NCBI RefSeq assembly: GCF_002224645.1
Contig: NZ_CP022121.1
Span: 1,680,501-1,744,500 of the forward strand
DNA from: Dehalobacterium formicoaceticum
GTDB lineage: Bacteria > Bacillota > Dehalobacteriia > Dehalobacteriales > Dehalobacteriaceae
Reading direction: 5' to 3'
Length of the DNA: 64,000 nucleotides
The notes below the pieces were generated by a model. The model saw only the letters and a list, made by a program, of their open reading frames with translations, was not told where the DNA came from and ran no database searches. Positions 15,733 to 24,579 of this stretch are shown in pieces. The first letter of the stretch is position 1. Each line of letters begins with the position of its first letter. The position numbers and the translations under genes were made by a program.

Positions 15733-16314
15733 ATGGATAAAGTATTATTATTATGCGGCAGCCCCCGCCCTAAGGGCAATACCATGCAGGTTTTGCAATC
15801 CTGTGCTCAGGTAATTGAAGAAAACGGTGTGGAGGCAGAAGTAATCTCCTTTGCCGGTAAGGAAATTAAGTCCTGTATTGCCTGTAATAAATGTGTTGAG
15901 CTAAAAAAATGCGTCCTGGAGGACGGTTTGAATGAAATTATTGATCAGGTGCGGGAAGCCAAAGGCTTCATTGTGGGAGCACCGGTCTACTATGGTACGG
16001 CCCGGGGTGATATGATGTCTGCCTTGCAAAGGATCGGTAAGGTTTCCGGGGCAACGGATCAATTTTTATCCTGGAAGGTAGGCGGTCCCATCGCTGTCGC
16101 GCGGCGAGGCGGGCATACAGCTTCGATTCAGGAAATGCTCATGTTCTATTTTATTAATGAGATGATTGTTCCGGGATCGACCTATTGGAATATTGTCTTT
16201 GGCAGAAATCCGGGGGAAGCCCTGGAAGACCAGGAAGGGATGAAAACGGTGCACAAGTTTGGGGAAAATGTCGCCAAATTAGTGAAGATTCTTAATCAGG
16301 ATATTCATTTTTAA
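15733..16314 (+). CDS. Flavodoxin-fold NAD(P)H-dependent oxidoreductase / iron-sulfur flavoprotein-like
   Basis: 193-aa FMN protein. The phosphate-binding loop GSPRPKGNT is at the N-terminus, and the Cys pattern CIACNKCVELKKC near residues 52-65 resembles the compact cluster motif of archaeal/clostridial iron-sulfur flavoproteins. GAPVYYGTARGDMMSALQR is the usual second FMN-contact segment. Such proteins pass electrons from ferredoxin or NAD(P)H to small acceptors, including quinones and oxygen species. TTAGGAGG precedes the ATG. Substrate unknown. Confidence 0.82.
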   Translation: MDKVLLLCGSPRPKGNTMQVLQSCAQVIEENGVEAEVISFAGKEIKSCIACNKCVELKKCVLEDGLNEIIDQVREAKGFIVGAPVYYGTARGDMMSALQRIGKVSGATDQFLSWKVGGPIAVARRGGHTASIQEMLMFYFINEMIVPGSTYWNIVFGRNPGEALEDQEGMKTVHKFGENVAKLVKILNQDIHF

Positions 16315-16370
16315 CCTTTAGGGCATAATAACAATGAGTTATTGCAGGAGCAGAAGAAAGGAGCTGTTTT

Positions 16371-17282
16371 ATGTCAGATTATTGTATCAGAGGGACGGGA
16401 GCAGGCGGCGGGATTCGAATTTGGGTTGCCACGACAACGAATCTTTGTGAAGAGGCAAGACGCCGTCATGACACCTATCCCACAGCCAGTGCCGCCTTGG
16501 GCCGTTTGCTTACCGCCGGTGTGATGATGGGTCTGAACCTAAAAGGAGAGGATATCCTTACTTTAAGGGTTTTGGGTGACGGTCCCTTAGGAGCGATTGT
16601 GGTTGTGGCTAATGCACTGGGAGAAGTACGGGGCTATGTAGAAAATCCCCATGTTCATCTGCCCAGCATTACGCCGGGCAAGTTAAACGTAGGCGGTGCT
16701 GTGGGTAAAGAAGGCTTTTTATATGTGGTGAAAGATTTAGGCATGAAAGAACCCTATACAGGCTCTGTTCCTTTGGTGTCCGGAGAGATCGGTGAAGATT
16801 TGACCCGTTATTTTGCCGAGTCGGAACAAACACCCTCCGCAGTCGCCTTGGGGGTATTAGTAAATCCTGATAATACGGTGAAAGCTGCCGGGGGGTATAT
16901 TGTGCAGTTAATGCCCGGGGTTTCAGATGAGGATATAACTCAATTGGAAAAAAATATCGCTTCCGTGCTGCCCGTAAGTCAGATGATTGATGAGGGAATC
17001 ACCCCGGAAGAAATCGGAGCAAAGGTTTTAGCGGGGATGGACCTCCAGGTACTGGAAAAACAACCGGTATCTTTTCAGTGTAAATGTTCCCGGGAACGGG
17101 TGCAGCATATTTTGCAAGGCATTGGACGTGAAGAACTGTGCGCTCTTTTAGAGGACCAGGGATGCGGGGAGTTAACCTGTCATTTCTGCGGTGAAAAATA
17201 TCTGTTTTCGGAAGCAGAGCTAAAAGAGATGATTGATGAGGCTGACCGGGAAAGAAAAGAAAAGGAAGAAAAAGAAGAATAA
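16371..17282 (+). CDS. hslO: Redox-regulated chaperone Hsp33
   Basis: 303-aa cytosolic holdase activated by oxidative unfolding. The N-terminal fold (SDYCIRGTGAGGGIRIWVATTTNLCEEARRRHDT) leads into the linker and the C-terminal zinc site with the CXC plus CXXC pattern, CKC near 238 and CHFC near 270. Oxidation releases the zinc and exposes the chaperone surface. Length matches the family. AAAGGAG lies eight bases before the ATG. The very acidic tail (EKEEKEE) is an extension beyond the zinc domain. Confidence 0.95.
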   Translation: MSDYCIRGTGAGGGIRIWVATTTNLCEEARRRHDTYPTASAALGRLLTAGVMMGLNLKGEDILTLRVLGDGPLGAIVVVANALGEVRGYVENPHVHLPSITPGKLNVGGAVGKEGFLYVVKDLGMKEPYTGSVPLVSGEIGEDLTRYFAESEQTPSAVALGVLVNPDNTVKAAGGYIVQLMPGVSDEDITQLEKNIASVLPVSQMIDEGITPEEIGAKVLAGMDLQVLEKQPVSFQCKCSRERVQHILQGIGREELCALLEDQGCGELTCHFCGEKYLFSEAELKEMIDEADRERKEKEEKEE

Positions 17283-17387
17283 AAATAAAAAAACAAATTA
17301 GGCCGGGCCTTTGATTTGTCCTCTTTGTAACCATTGATTTCTTCAGGCATATATTGTACTGACAATCAATGAAAGGAGGACTTGACT

Positions 17388-18578
17388 GTGAAGTATACTG
17401 TGCAACGCGGAGATACCTTATGGTTAATTGCCAAAAGGTATGGTGTCAGTTTGGATGATCTGATTGAGGCTAACCCAATTATTGCGGATCCGAACTATAT
17501 TCAAGTGGGATTAATCATTGAGATACCCAGAAACAATAATGATTACGTGGTCAAAAGAGGAGATACCATGTGGCTGATCGCCAAAAGATTCGGGGTCAGT
17601 CTTGATGATCTGATCGACGCAAATCCCCAGATTTCCGATCCCAATCGGATTAACGTAGGAGATGTCATTCATCTGCCGGAACCGGAAATGGATGAAGATA
17701 ACGAAGAAAACGAAAATGACGAATACGCTAAACAACAGGTGCATATCAATTATAAAAATACAGCTCAGAAAGACACCTCTCCCATTACGGTGATGCCTGT
17801 TCAACAGCAGCCGCCTATGCAGCCTACATATCACGAACCATTGCAGTCTGCCGTACATGAGGAGAAGGGACAGTCAAATTTCTTGAAGAATATGCATTAC
17901 GTTGTGAAAACAGGGGATACTTTATTTAAAATAGCCAAAATGTTTGGGGTTTCTTTGCCTAAATTGATTGACGCCAATAAACATATTGAAAATCCGGATA
18001 AAATTTACCCGGGTAATAAGATCACAATCCCTGTATCTCCCCCGGCGGTTTCACTACCGGAGGCAGAAGTGGAAATGCCTAAAATGGGGGTGATGCCCAT
18101 GCCCATGCCGGTAAAACCGATGCCAACGAGGCCGCCTGTGCAGATGATGCCGATGCCAACGAGGCCGCCCATGCAAATGATGCCGATGCCGACAATGCCT
18201 CCTATGCCCATGATGCCAGCTATGGATATGGAGTGTCCTATGATGTGCCACTGTCCTTGTATGGATATGATGCACATGATGCACATGAATCATATGGACC
18301 ATATGGATCATATGATGCAGATGATGGAAATGATGCAGCCTATGCATCAAATGCAGGTACCATGCTGCCTGGGAATGTGTCCGGGGATGATGATGGAGGA
18401 AGAGGATCAGCCCAAACAAGTACATCAGGTTCAGCAAGAGCAGCAAGTACAGCAAATACAGCAGCAGGTACAGCTGGAGCAGCAAGTACAGCAGGAGCAA
18501 CAGGTACAGCAGGTACAAAAGCATGTACAGCAAGATATGAAGCAAAGCAAGAATAAAAGCTGCAAGAAACGCAGATAG
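17388..18578 (+). CDS. Triple-LysM protein with Met/His/Cys- and Gln-rich tail (SafA-like spore-coat candidate)
   Basis: 396-aa protein with LysM domains at about 2-47, 52-97 and 170-216 that bind N-acetylglucosamine polymers. An acidic stretch and a linker separate the second and third. After 220 the composition changes sharply: repeats of MPMPTRPP, then a Met/His/Cys-rich block (MMHMMHMNHMDHMDHMMQMM, CHCPC), then a long Gln/Val repeat and a basic CKKRR end. The layout recalls SafA, a LysM organiser of the spore coat, but the metal-ligand-like tail is unusual. GTG at 17388 is chosen because AAAGGAGG is eight bases upstream; a TTG two codons earlier sits too close. Confidence 0.8.
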   Translation: MKYTVQRGDTLWLIAKRYGVSLDDLIEANPIIADPNYIQVGLIIEIPRNNNDYVVKRGDTMWLIAKRFGVSLDDLIDANPQISDPNRINVGDVIHLPEPEMDEDNEENENDEYAKQQVHINYKNTAQKDTSPITVMPVQQQPPMQPTYHEPLQSAVHEEKGQSNFLKNMHYVVKTGDTLFKIAKMFGVSLPKLIDANKHIENPDKIYPGNKITIPVSPPAVSLPEAEVEMPKMGVMPMPMPVKPMPTRPPVQMMPMPTRPPMQMMPMPTMPPMPMMPAMDMECPMMCHCPCMDMMHMMHMNHMDHMDHMMQMMEMMQPMHQMQVPCCLGMCPGMMMEEEDQPKQVHQVQQEQQVQQIQQQVQLEQQVQQEQQVQQVQKHVQQDMKQSKNKSCKKRR

Positions 18579-18605
18579 TCATTGGGAAAAATTCGGAAAG
18601 AGTCC

Positions 18606-18628
18606 AGAGTCCATGGGGCTCTTTTTTT
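18606..18628 (+). terminator. Terminator after the LysM gene
   Basis: AGAGTCC pairs with GGGCTCT over a 3-nt loop and is followed by seven T. Confidence 0.7.
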
Positions 18629-18723
18629 CTGGGCAGAAAAAGATGTTTGGACTTTTTGATGATATCGGGTAAAATGATAGAAAACTATGATCAAATAATG
18701 AATAAAAAAGGATTCGGGAAATA

Positions 18724-19863
18724 ATGATGGATAAAGTTTTTTTAGGCAGATGTGAAACCTACCGTCAGGCAGATGTAGACCGCATGGTAGAAGAAATGTT
18801 TGATGCTTGCGGCGGAGTAGATAAGATCTTTCATCCGGGAGAAAAGATTTTCTTAAAAGCCAATCTTTTAATGAAAAAGAAACCGGAGGATGCTGTAACG
18901 ACACACCCCGCTGTTGTTGAAGCGGTGGCCCGGCGGCTTCTTGCTGCGGGATGCCAGGTGGTTATTGGGGATAGCCCCGGCGGACCTTTTACACCTGTTT
19001 TGTTAAAAAGCGTTTATCGGACTACGGGCATGGAACAAGTGGCAGAACACCTGGGCTGTACCTTAAATTATGATGTGTCAACGGTAACGGTGCCTGTGGA
19101 GAAGGGTTATATTGTGAAATCCTTGACCCTGGTACGGGCAATGTGGGAAGCGGATGGGGTGGTCAGCCTGGCAAAATTAAAAACCCATGGGATGACCGTA
19201 TTTACCGGAGCGGTAAAGAATATGTTTGGGGGGATTCCCGGTCTCATTAAAGCCGAATACCATTTTAAGATGCCGGATCAGCAGGATTTCTCCCATCTTT
19301 TAGTCGATATTTGTCAAAAAATCAATCCCCGTTTTTCCCTCCTGGACGGCATTGTCGGCATGGAGGGAGCCGGTCCGTCTTCCGGCACGCCCCGGCCGAT
19401 TCGCGCCTTGGTGGGCGGCTGCAATCCGCATCAAGTAGATTGGGTGGGTGCCTCCTTGATTGGTTTGGACCAGGACAAAGCGCCTACCTTGCGGGCAGCA
19501 AAGGAAAGACAGCTTTTCCCGGAAAAATTTGAAATCACAGGAGCATCATTACCTGATTTAAAGGTTTCCGACTTTAAAATCCCTATCATCAGGAGCGTTC
19601 ATTTTTATCGGGGAAAAGTGCCCCAGTGGCTGGCCAGATATCTGGACAATTGGCTGACTCCACAGCCAATTTTTCACCATGAGTGCTGTACCGGCTGTGC
19701 TGTGTGTCAAAAAAGCTGTCCCCCGGGTGTGATCCAAATGAAAGACGGAAAGCCGGTGGCGGATTTGTCCGCTTGTATCCGTTGTTTCTGTTGTCAGGAG
19801 CTTTGTCCCCAGCATGCTGTAGAGATTAAACGTTCCTGGCTCTTAAAGAAGATATTGGGGTAA
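18724..19863 (+). CDS. DUF362 protein with C-terminal two-cluster ferredoxin domain
   Basis: 379-aa cytoplasmic protein. Residues 1-300 form the DUF362 domain (FLKANLLMKKKPEDAVTTHPAVVEAVARRL, VIGDSPGG, SLAKLKTHGMTVFTGAVKNMFGGIPG, DGIVGMEGAGPSSG). Two [4Fe-4S] motifs follow: CCTGCAVCQKSCPPGVI and CIRCFCCQELCPQHAVEI. The domain is common in anaerobes and thought to be redox-linked, but no reaction has been established. ATG at 18724 is adopted; a second ATG is one codon later. Terminators lie on both sides, so it is probably monocistronic. Confidence 0.82.
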   Translation: MMDKVFLGRCETYRQADVDRMVEEMFDACGGVDKIFHPGEKIFLKANLLMKKKPEDAVTTHPAVVEAVARRLLAAGCQVVIGDSPGGPFTPVLLKSVYRTTGMEQVAEHLGCTLNYDVSTVTVPVEKGYIVKSLTLVRAMWEADGVVSLAKLKTHGMTVFTGAVKNMFGGIPGLIKAEYHFKMPDQQDFSHLLVDICQKINPRFSLLDGIVGMEGAGPSSGTPRPIRALVGGCNPHQVDWVGASLIGLDQDKAPTLRAAKERQLFPEKFEITGASLPDLKVSDFKIPIIRSVHFYRGKVPQWLARYLDNWLTPQPIFHHECCTGCAVCQKSCPPGVIQMKDGKPVADLSACIRCFCCQELCPQHAVEIKRSWLLKKILG

Positions 19864-19875
19864 AATTAAAAAATA

Positions 19876-19914
19876 AATTGGAGCCATCTCATCAAGAAAT
19901 GACTCCAATTTTTT
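19876..19914. terminator. Bidirectional terminator between the DUF362 gene and the SASP gene
   Basis: ATTGGAG (19877-19883) pairs with CTCCAAT (19903-19909). T runs follow on both strands, so it can serve both convergent genes. Confidence 0.75.
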
Positions 19915-19927
19915 AGTGCGTTTCAAG

Positions 19928-20107
19928 TTATTTTGTACCGGAAGTCATAGCTCGTTCGGCGATTTCTATGGCCGTTTTCACCATATTACCGCATTCTCGG
20001 GACGGAACGGACCCAAATCCTTCAGCCTGTACGGTATCATAAATTCCCAATTCCTTGGCGATTTCCATTTTCAGCTGTTCAGACATTACACCTTTCCGCC
20101 TTGCCAT
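19928..20107 (-). CDS. Small acid-soluble spore protein, alpha/beta type
   Basis: 59-aa protein beginning [20 protein letters not shown] and containing the second conserved region EFG-like segment [19 protein letters not shown]. These match the two helices of alpha/beta-type SASPs, which coat DNA in the forespore and protect it from UV and peroxide; this divergent subgroup ([16 protein letters not shown] in the loop) occurs in clostridia. The ATG has GAGGGGG eight bases upstream. The GPR protease site is less canonical than in major SASPs, so it may be a minor SASP. A sigma-G promoter was looked for but no convincing match was found. Confidence 0.85.
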   Translation of the reverse strand: MARRKGVMSEQLKMEIAKELGIYDTVQAEGFGSVPSRECGNMVKTAIEIAERAMTSGTK

Positions 20108-20623
20108 GTCTAAAACCCCCTCACGGTTTTTATCATTTTTGACAACGCACTAAGATATCTGGCATCAGATGAAGAAAAACTCTACCTGACGCCAAGAAAT
20201 CTGTTCTTATTTTGTGTAAAAAAATTTAACTTATGATAAAAAGAATTTGGATATGATGTCAGAAATTTAGCTGCCTGAATTGAGGATCGGTCAACAGCAA
20301 ACGCGGGTGTTGTTTGTCTGATTGTTTTGGGGTTACCCTATTGGAAACTATTGGGATTATGGTAAGATTTATTATAAACAGTCAAATACGATTTTACTGT
20401 AAAATGCTAAAGAAATGTAACCGTTTCGTGTGCGATACGTCAATTATCCAGCGGACGAAAGCCGGTTTTAGTTGAAGCTGCCCATTTCTGATCGTCAGAG
20501 AAATGTTCTTGCCGGAGGCGGTACCCTGAATTACATGAAAAAACAAAATGCTTAAAGAAAGCAGGATTAAAGAATCCGGGATGCGAATACTAAGGGTTCA
20601 GGATAGAATGAACAGGAGGCAGC
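20108..20623. other. 516-nt gene-free leader region before icd
   Basis: No convincing reading frame. Several hairpins can be drawn: GGCATCAG.../CTGACGCC (about 20160-20191), CGTTTCG/CGATACG (near 20425-20440) and CATTTCT/AGAAATG (near 20490-20515). A GC-richer stretch with CCAGCGGACGAAAGCCGG lies near 20455-20472. It does not match a riboswitch consensus that I know. It probably contains the icd promoter and possibly a structured leader. Confidence 0.4.
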
Positions 20624-21835
20624 ATGATGGAAAAAATTCAAATGAAAACACCTTTGGTTGAGATGGACGGGGACGAAATGACCAGGATTATCTGGCAGTC
20701 TATTAAGGAAATATTAATCAACCCCTATATTGATTTAAAAACGGAGTACTATGATTTGGGATTAAAAAACCGTGATGAAACCAACGATCAGGTTACCATT
20801 GATTCTGCTTTGGCAACCAAGAAATATGGGGTGGCCGTGAAATGCGCCACCATTACTCCTAATGCCCAAAGGGTTGAAGAATACAACCTGAAACAAATGT
20901 GGAAAAGTCCCAATGGCACCATCCGGGCTATTCTGGACGGTACGGTTTTTCGCACTCCGCTGATTGTGAGCAGTGTTAAGCCTTATGTTAAACCCTGGAC
21001 AAAACCGATTTCTATTGCCAGACACGCCTATGGCGATATTTATAAAAATGTGGAAATGCGGGTGCCGGGCGCCGGTAAAGCCGAATTGGTTTTTACAGGT
21101 GAAGACGGTCAGGTTGTAAAGGAAACTATTTTTGATTTTAAAGGCCCCGGCGTGATTATGGGGATGCATAATATTGATAAATCCATTGCCAGTTTTGCCC
21201 GAGCCTGTTTTAATTATGCTCTGGACCAAAAAATGGATCTTTGGTTTGCCACCAAGGATACTATCTCCAAAAAATATGACCACCGCTTCAAAGATATTTT
21301 TCAGGAGATTTTTGACGATGAATATCAAGAAAAGTTTGCCGATGCCCAGATTGAATATTTCTATTCTTTGATTGATGATATCGTGGCGCGGATCATGCGC
21401 TCCGAAGGAGGCATCATCTGGGCCTGCAAAAACTATGATGGGGATGTGATGTCAGATATGGTGGCATCTGCCTTCGGCAGTCTGGCCATGATGACTTCTG
21501 TGCTTGTTTCCCCGGATGGATATTTTGAATATGAAGCAGCCCATGGCACGGTAACAAGGCATTATTATCAGCATTTAGAAGGAAAGGAAACCTCGACCAA
21601 TTCCATGGCGACTTTATTTGCCTGGACCGGGGCCTTAAAAAAACGAGGCGAATTAGATGGGATTGCTGAGCTGACAGCTTTTGGGGAAAAATTAGAAAAG
21701 GCGGCTCTTCAAACCATTGAGGAAGGTGTCATGACTAAGGACCTGGCCATCCTTTCCGATTTGAAGGAGAAAAAAGCAGTCAATACCATTGACTTTCTGA
21801 AAGAGGTTAATACGCGTTTGGCAGCAATGCTTTAA
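20624..21835 (+). CDS. icd: NADP-dependent isocitrate dehydrogenase, eukaryotic-like type
   Basis: 403-aa homodimeric enzyme that oxidises isocitrate to 2-oxoglutarate and CO2. It belongs to the subfamily shared by eukaryotes and some bacteria: N-terminal [44 protein letters not shown] (substrate site), [18 protein letters not shown] (metal aspartates) and [23 protein letters not shown] (NADP binding). AGGAGG precedes ATGATG; either ATG could serve. A sucD remnant follows, so it may once have been part of a longer TCA-cycle group. Confidence 0.96.
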   Translation: MMEKIQMKTPLVEMDGDEMTRIIWQSIKEILINPYIDLKTEYYDLGLKNRDETNDQVTIDSALATKKYGVAVKCATITPNAQRVEEYNLKQMWKSPNGTIRAILDGTVFRTPLIVSSVKPYVKPWTKPISIARHAYGDIYKNVEMRVPGAGKAELVFTGEDGQVVKETIFDFKGPGVIMGMHNIDKSIASFARACFNYALDQKMDLWFATKDTISKKYDHRFKDIFQEIFDDEYQEKFADAQIEYFYSLIDDIVARIMRSEGGIIWACKNYDGDVMSDMVASAFGSLAMMTSVLVSPDGYFEYEAAHGTVTRHYYQHLEGKETSTNSMATLFAWTGALKKRGELDGIAELTAFGEKLEKAALQTIEEGVMTKDLAILSDLKEKKAVNTIDFLKEVNTRLAAML

Positions 21836-21911
21836 GAGGATAGTATTTACCCTGCGGCCATGGACCCTTTACCGATGGCAATGCTGTACAGTGAAAATTT
21901 TGTTGATCTTC

Positions 21912-21946
21912 AGATAACGCCACAATAGTCTATTGTGGCGTTATCT
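21912..21946 (+). repeat. Perfect 16-bp inverted repeat, 3-nt loop
   Basis: AGATAACGCCACAATA (21912-21927) pairs perfectly with 21931-21946. A real T run is missing on the plus strand (TCTTAAAA). It may terminate icd, or mark the edge of the rearranged segment that holds the sucD fragment. Confidence 0.8.
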
Positions 21947-21948
21947 TA

Positions 21949-22230
21949 AAAATAGTGGGGAGCAATCAGGGTACATTCCATGCCCGGCAGATGGAAACCT
22001 ATGGAACCAAGGTCGTAGGAGGGACTTTTCCTGGGAAAGGCGGCCAGATGGTAGACGATATCCCGGTATACAACTCTGTTCGGGAAGCCATGGAACACCA
22101 GCATGTAGATGCATCCATCCTTTTTGTGCCGGCAGCTTTTGCCAAAGACTGTGCCTTTGAGGCCATTCGGGCCGGGGTTAAAGTACTGGTACTGCTGCCG
22201 GAGCATATCCCGGTGCATGATGCTAGGAAG
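21949..22230 (+). pseudogene. Remnant of succinyl-CoA ligase alpha subunit (sucD-like)
   Basis: About 94 codons readable in one frame: IVGSNQGTFHARQMETYGTK, then VVGGTFPGKGGQ, VDDIPVYNSVREAMEH, DASILFVPAAFAKD and EAIRAGVKVLVLLPEHIPVHD. These follow the CoA-binding Rossmann domain of SucD in order. The natural start region is missing: the fragment begins directly after a perfect hairpin. After ARK the frame runs into a 60-nt palindrome and the remaining two thirds (phosphohistidine and ligase domains) are absent. No ribosome binding site is seen. It is non-functional as a ligase. Confidence 0.82.
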
Positions 22231-22290
22231 TGTCAGGGGGACGGGGTTGGTGACATTCGTCCGAATGTCACCAACCCCGTCCCCCTGACA
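22231..22290. repeat. 60-nt near-perfect palindrome (29-bp stem)
   Basis: TGTCAGGGGGACGGGGTTGG... (22231-22259) is exactly complementary to 22262-22290, with only TC between. It is much more GC-rich than its surroundings and joins the sucD fragment to the end of katE. It resembles REP-like or terminal-inverted-repeat sequences with a GGGGACGG core found in many clostridial genomes. No transposase is adjacent. Confidence 0.9.
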
Positions 22291-22326
22291 CCCTGCTTTT
22301 ACCGCAGCTCTTTCAAGATCTTAAAT

Positions 22327-24354
22327 TTAGTATATCACCCTATCCCAGTGACGATGAGTTGAAACAGAGTTGATAAATTGATCTGTAAACTGGTCGTTAT
22401 TACTGTTTACGACAACCCCGATGCCGCTCGTCATGTTATTTTCTTGCAGCCATTTTTCACCTTCATAGATTGCCCCAATCGGCTTGTAATGCATAAAGGC
22501 TTCTTTGACAAAATTCGTGGCGTCTTGATCGAATTTCAGATTTAAATTGCTGCCGCCTACAGCCAGTACACCATCAAATAAAACAGAGGATGCTGTCAAA
22601 AAGGTGTGTTGCACTTCAAGTTCCCGATTATCAGATCCTTTGACCATGCCCAGCTGGTCGCTGATGATTTCAATATTAAGTTTCTTTGATCTTAGGAAAT
22701 CCAAGGTTTCGATGATACCTCCCTGAAATCCATCTGCCAGTATGACAGCGATCTTTAGGGTATCAAGTTTTTTAATGGTATTTTCCTGGCTCAGTGCCGG
22801 GGATACTTTCGTGCTATTTGGTTCCGTTTGATTCTGCGGTGGGTTTACCCCAAGATTTGCCGCAATCTTTGTTGCCAGCTCCACACTGACATTGGAAAAC
22901 ATCTCTACAACCTGTTGTCGGACATTTTTGTCCTTTACTTTGCCTACTTCGAAGCTGAAAGCGCTGATGATATGCTCCCTTTCGGGACCACTCATGCTAT
23001 TCCAAAACATAACCGCCTGAGAGAAGTGATCGTTAAAGCTTTCACTTCTGGCGCGTACCTTTTGACCTTCAACTTTTTCGTGGTAATGTTCATATCCGCC
23101 TTCTGCGGCAGGAATTGGAGCCGGGGTATCATTAGCCAGTGAATTTTTGTGGTAACTTACTTTCCCCGAATTGATCATTTGCCGGTGATAGCCGTCACGC
23201 TGATTATTATGCACGGGAACGATTGGCTTATTAATCGGTATTTCATGGAAATTGGGGCCGCCCAGTCGAATTAACTGGGTATCTGTATAAGAAAATAATC
23301 TTCCCTGCAAGAGAGGATCATTGGAAAAATCAATACCGGGCACTAAATGACCGGGGTGGAAAGCTACCTGTTCGGTTTCGGCAAAGAAATTATCAACATT
23401 ACGATTTAAAGTCATCTTTCCGATAATATTAACAGGTATTTCTTCTTCAGGCCACACTTTGGTGGGATCCAGGATATCAAAACCAAAATTAAATTCATCT
23501 TCCTCTTTGATTAATTGAACCCCCAGCTCCCATTCGGGGAAATTCCCTTGTTCAATTGCATCAAATAAGTCGCGCCGATGAAAATCGGGATCTTTACCTG
23601 ATATTTTTTGTGCTTCATCCCATACCAGGGAATGGACACCAAGCATAGGTTTCCAGTGGAATCTTACAAAATGAGACTTTACCTCTTCATTGATAAAGCG
23701 GAAGGTATTAATGCTGAAGCCCTCCATCATGCGAAAACTGCGCGGTATTCCTCTGTCAGACATGATCCACATAACTTGATGGGCAGTCTCCTGATTATTT
23801 GCGATGAAATCCCAAAAAGTATCATGGGCTGCTGTCGCCTGAGGAATTTCATTATGGGGTTCCGGCTTATTGGCATGAATAATATCAGGAAACTTAATGG
23901 CGTCTTGAATAAAAAACACACCCATATTATTGTTCACAAGATCGTAAACGCCTTCCTCGGTATAAAACTTTGTCGCAAAACCTCGCACGTCTCTCACCGT
24001 ATCAGAGGATCCCCGAAAACCGACAACAGTTGAAAAGCGTACAAAAACCGGTGTTTTCACAGCCGGATCCTGTAAAAATTTTGCCTTGGTGAATTCACCC
24101 ATGGATTTATATAACTGAAGCTCTCCATGAGCGCCAAAACCACGTGCATGAACTACTCGTTCCGGAATTCGTTCATGGTCAAAATGTGTGATTTTCTCTC
24201 TGAAATGAAAATCTTCCATTAATGTAGGGCCACGATCCCCGGCCTTAAGTGAAAACTCGTCTTCCGCCATCTTTAATCCTTGGTTTGTTGTCAGTGTCTG
24301 TCCCAAATTATCAGTTCTGAAAGTGTTAAGTTGTTCCTGCTTCTTGTTATCCAT
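22327..24354 (-). CDS. katE: Large-subunit (clade 2) catalase with C-terminal DJ-1/PfpI-like domain
   Basis: 675-aa haem enzyme that converts hydrogen peroxide to water and oxygen. The catalytic histidine lies in [14 protein letters not shown], the distal asparagine in [19 protein letters not shown], and the haem-tyrosine motif is [24 protein letters not shown]. After about residue 540 a flavodoxin-like DJ-1/PfpI domain follows ([24 protein letters not shown]...), as in HPII. The start at 24354 is preferred because AAGGAG lies 12 nt upstream of it; an ATG seven codons earlier has no such site. A TATAAT overlaps a TTATAATAAT sequence near 24380, which could be a partial PerR box; this is weak. 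Confidence 0.93.
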   Translation of the reverse strand: MDNKKQEQLNTFRTDNLGQTLTTNQGLKMAEDEFSLKAGDRGPTLMEDFHFREKITHFDHERIPERVVHARGFGAHGELQLYKSMGEFTKAKFLQDPAVKTPVFVRFSTVVGFRGSSDTVRDVRGFATKFYTEEGVYDLVNNNMGVFFIQDAIKFPDIIHANKPEPHNEIPQATAAHDTFWDFIANNQETAHQVMWIMSDRGIPRSFRMMEGFSINTFRFINEEVKSHFVRFHWKPMLGVHSLVWDEAQKISGKDPDFHRRDLFDAIEQGNFPEWELGVQLIKEEDEFNFGFDILDPTKVWPEEEIPVNIIGKMTLNRNVDNFFAETEQVAFHPGHLVPGIDFSNDPLLQGRLFSYTDTQLIRLGGPNFHEIPINKPIVPVHNNQRDGYHRQMINSGKVSYHKNSLANDTPAPIPAAEGGYEHYHEKVEGQKVRARSESFNDHFSQAVMFWNSMSGPEREHIISAFSFEVGKVKDKNVRQQVVEMFSNVSVELATKIAANLGVNPPQNQTEPNSTKVSPALSQENTIKKLDTLKIAVILADGFQGGIIETLDFLRSKKLNIEIISDQLGMVKGSDNRELEVQHTFLTASSVLFDGVLAVGGSNLNLKFDQDATNFVKEAFMHYKPIGAIYEGEKWLQENNMTSGIGVVVNSNNDQFTDQFINSVSTHRHWDRVIY

Positions 24355-24579
24355 AATTAAAGATTTCTCCTTCATTTTTAATTATAATAATAAAGGTAGT
24401 TTGTATAAACTATGGAATATTATGCGCAGGATTTAGGATCATTCAGATGGTAATATTGTTTAGGATTGTTAAAAAAATTGAAAGGAATCAGGAAAAGAAT
24501 GTAGAAAATTATCATGATAACTATCATGATAATTCAAAAGATTAAAAGAAAAAGTATTGTTTTTGGAAAGGACAGGATA

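Noticed and set aside
18054-18556. Overlapping open frames (His/Leu-rich, Ala/Thr-rich) around the end of the LysM gene
   Set aside because: They arise from the repetitive codons of the Met/His/Gln-rich tail and have no start signals.
20455-20472. Possible c-di-GMP riboswitch core near CGGACGAAAGCCGG
   Set aside because: The conserved GEMM flanks and tetraloop receptor are missing; similarity is limited to a few bases.
24361-24395. Full PerR box at the katE promoter
   Set aside because: Only one half-site matches well (TTATAATAAT); the second half diverges at four positions, so no operator is claimed.
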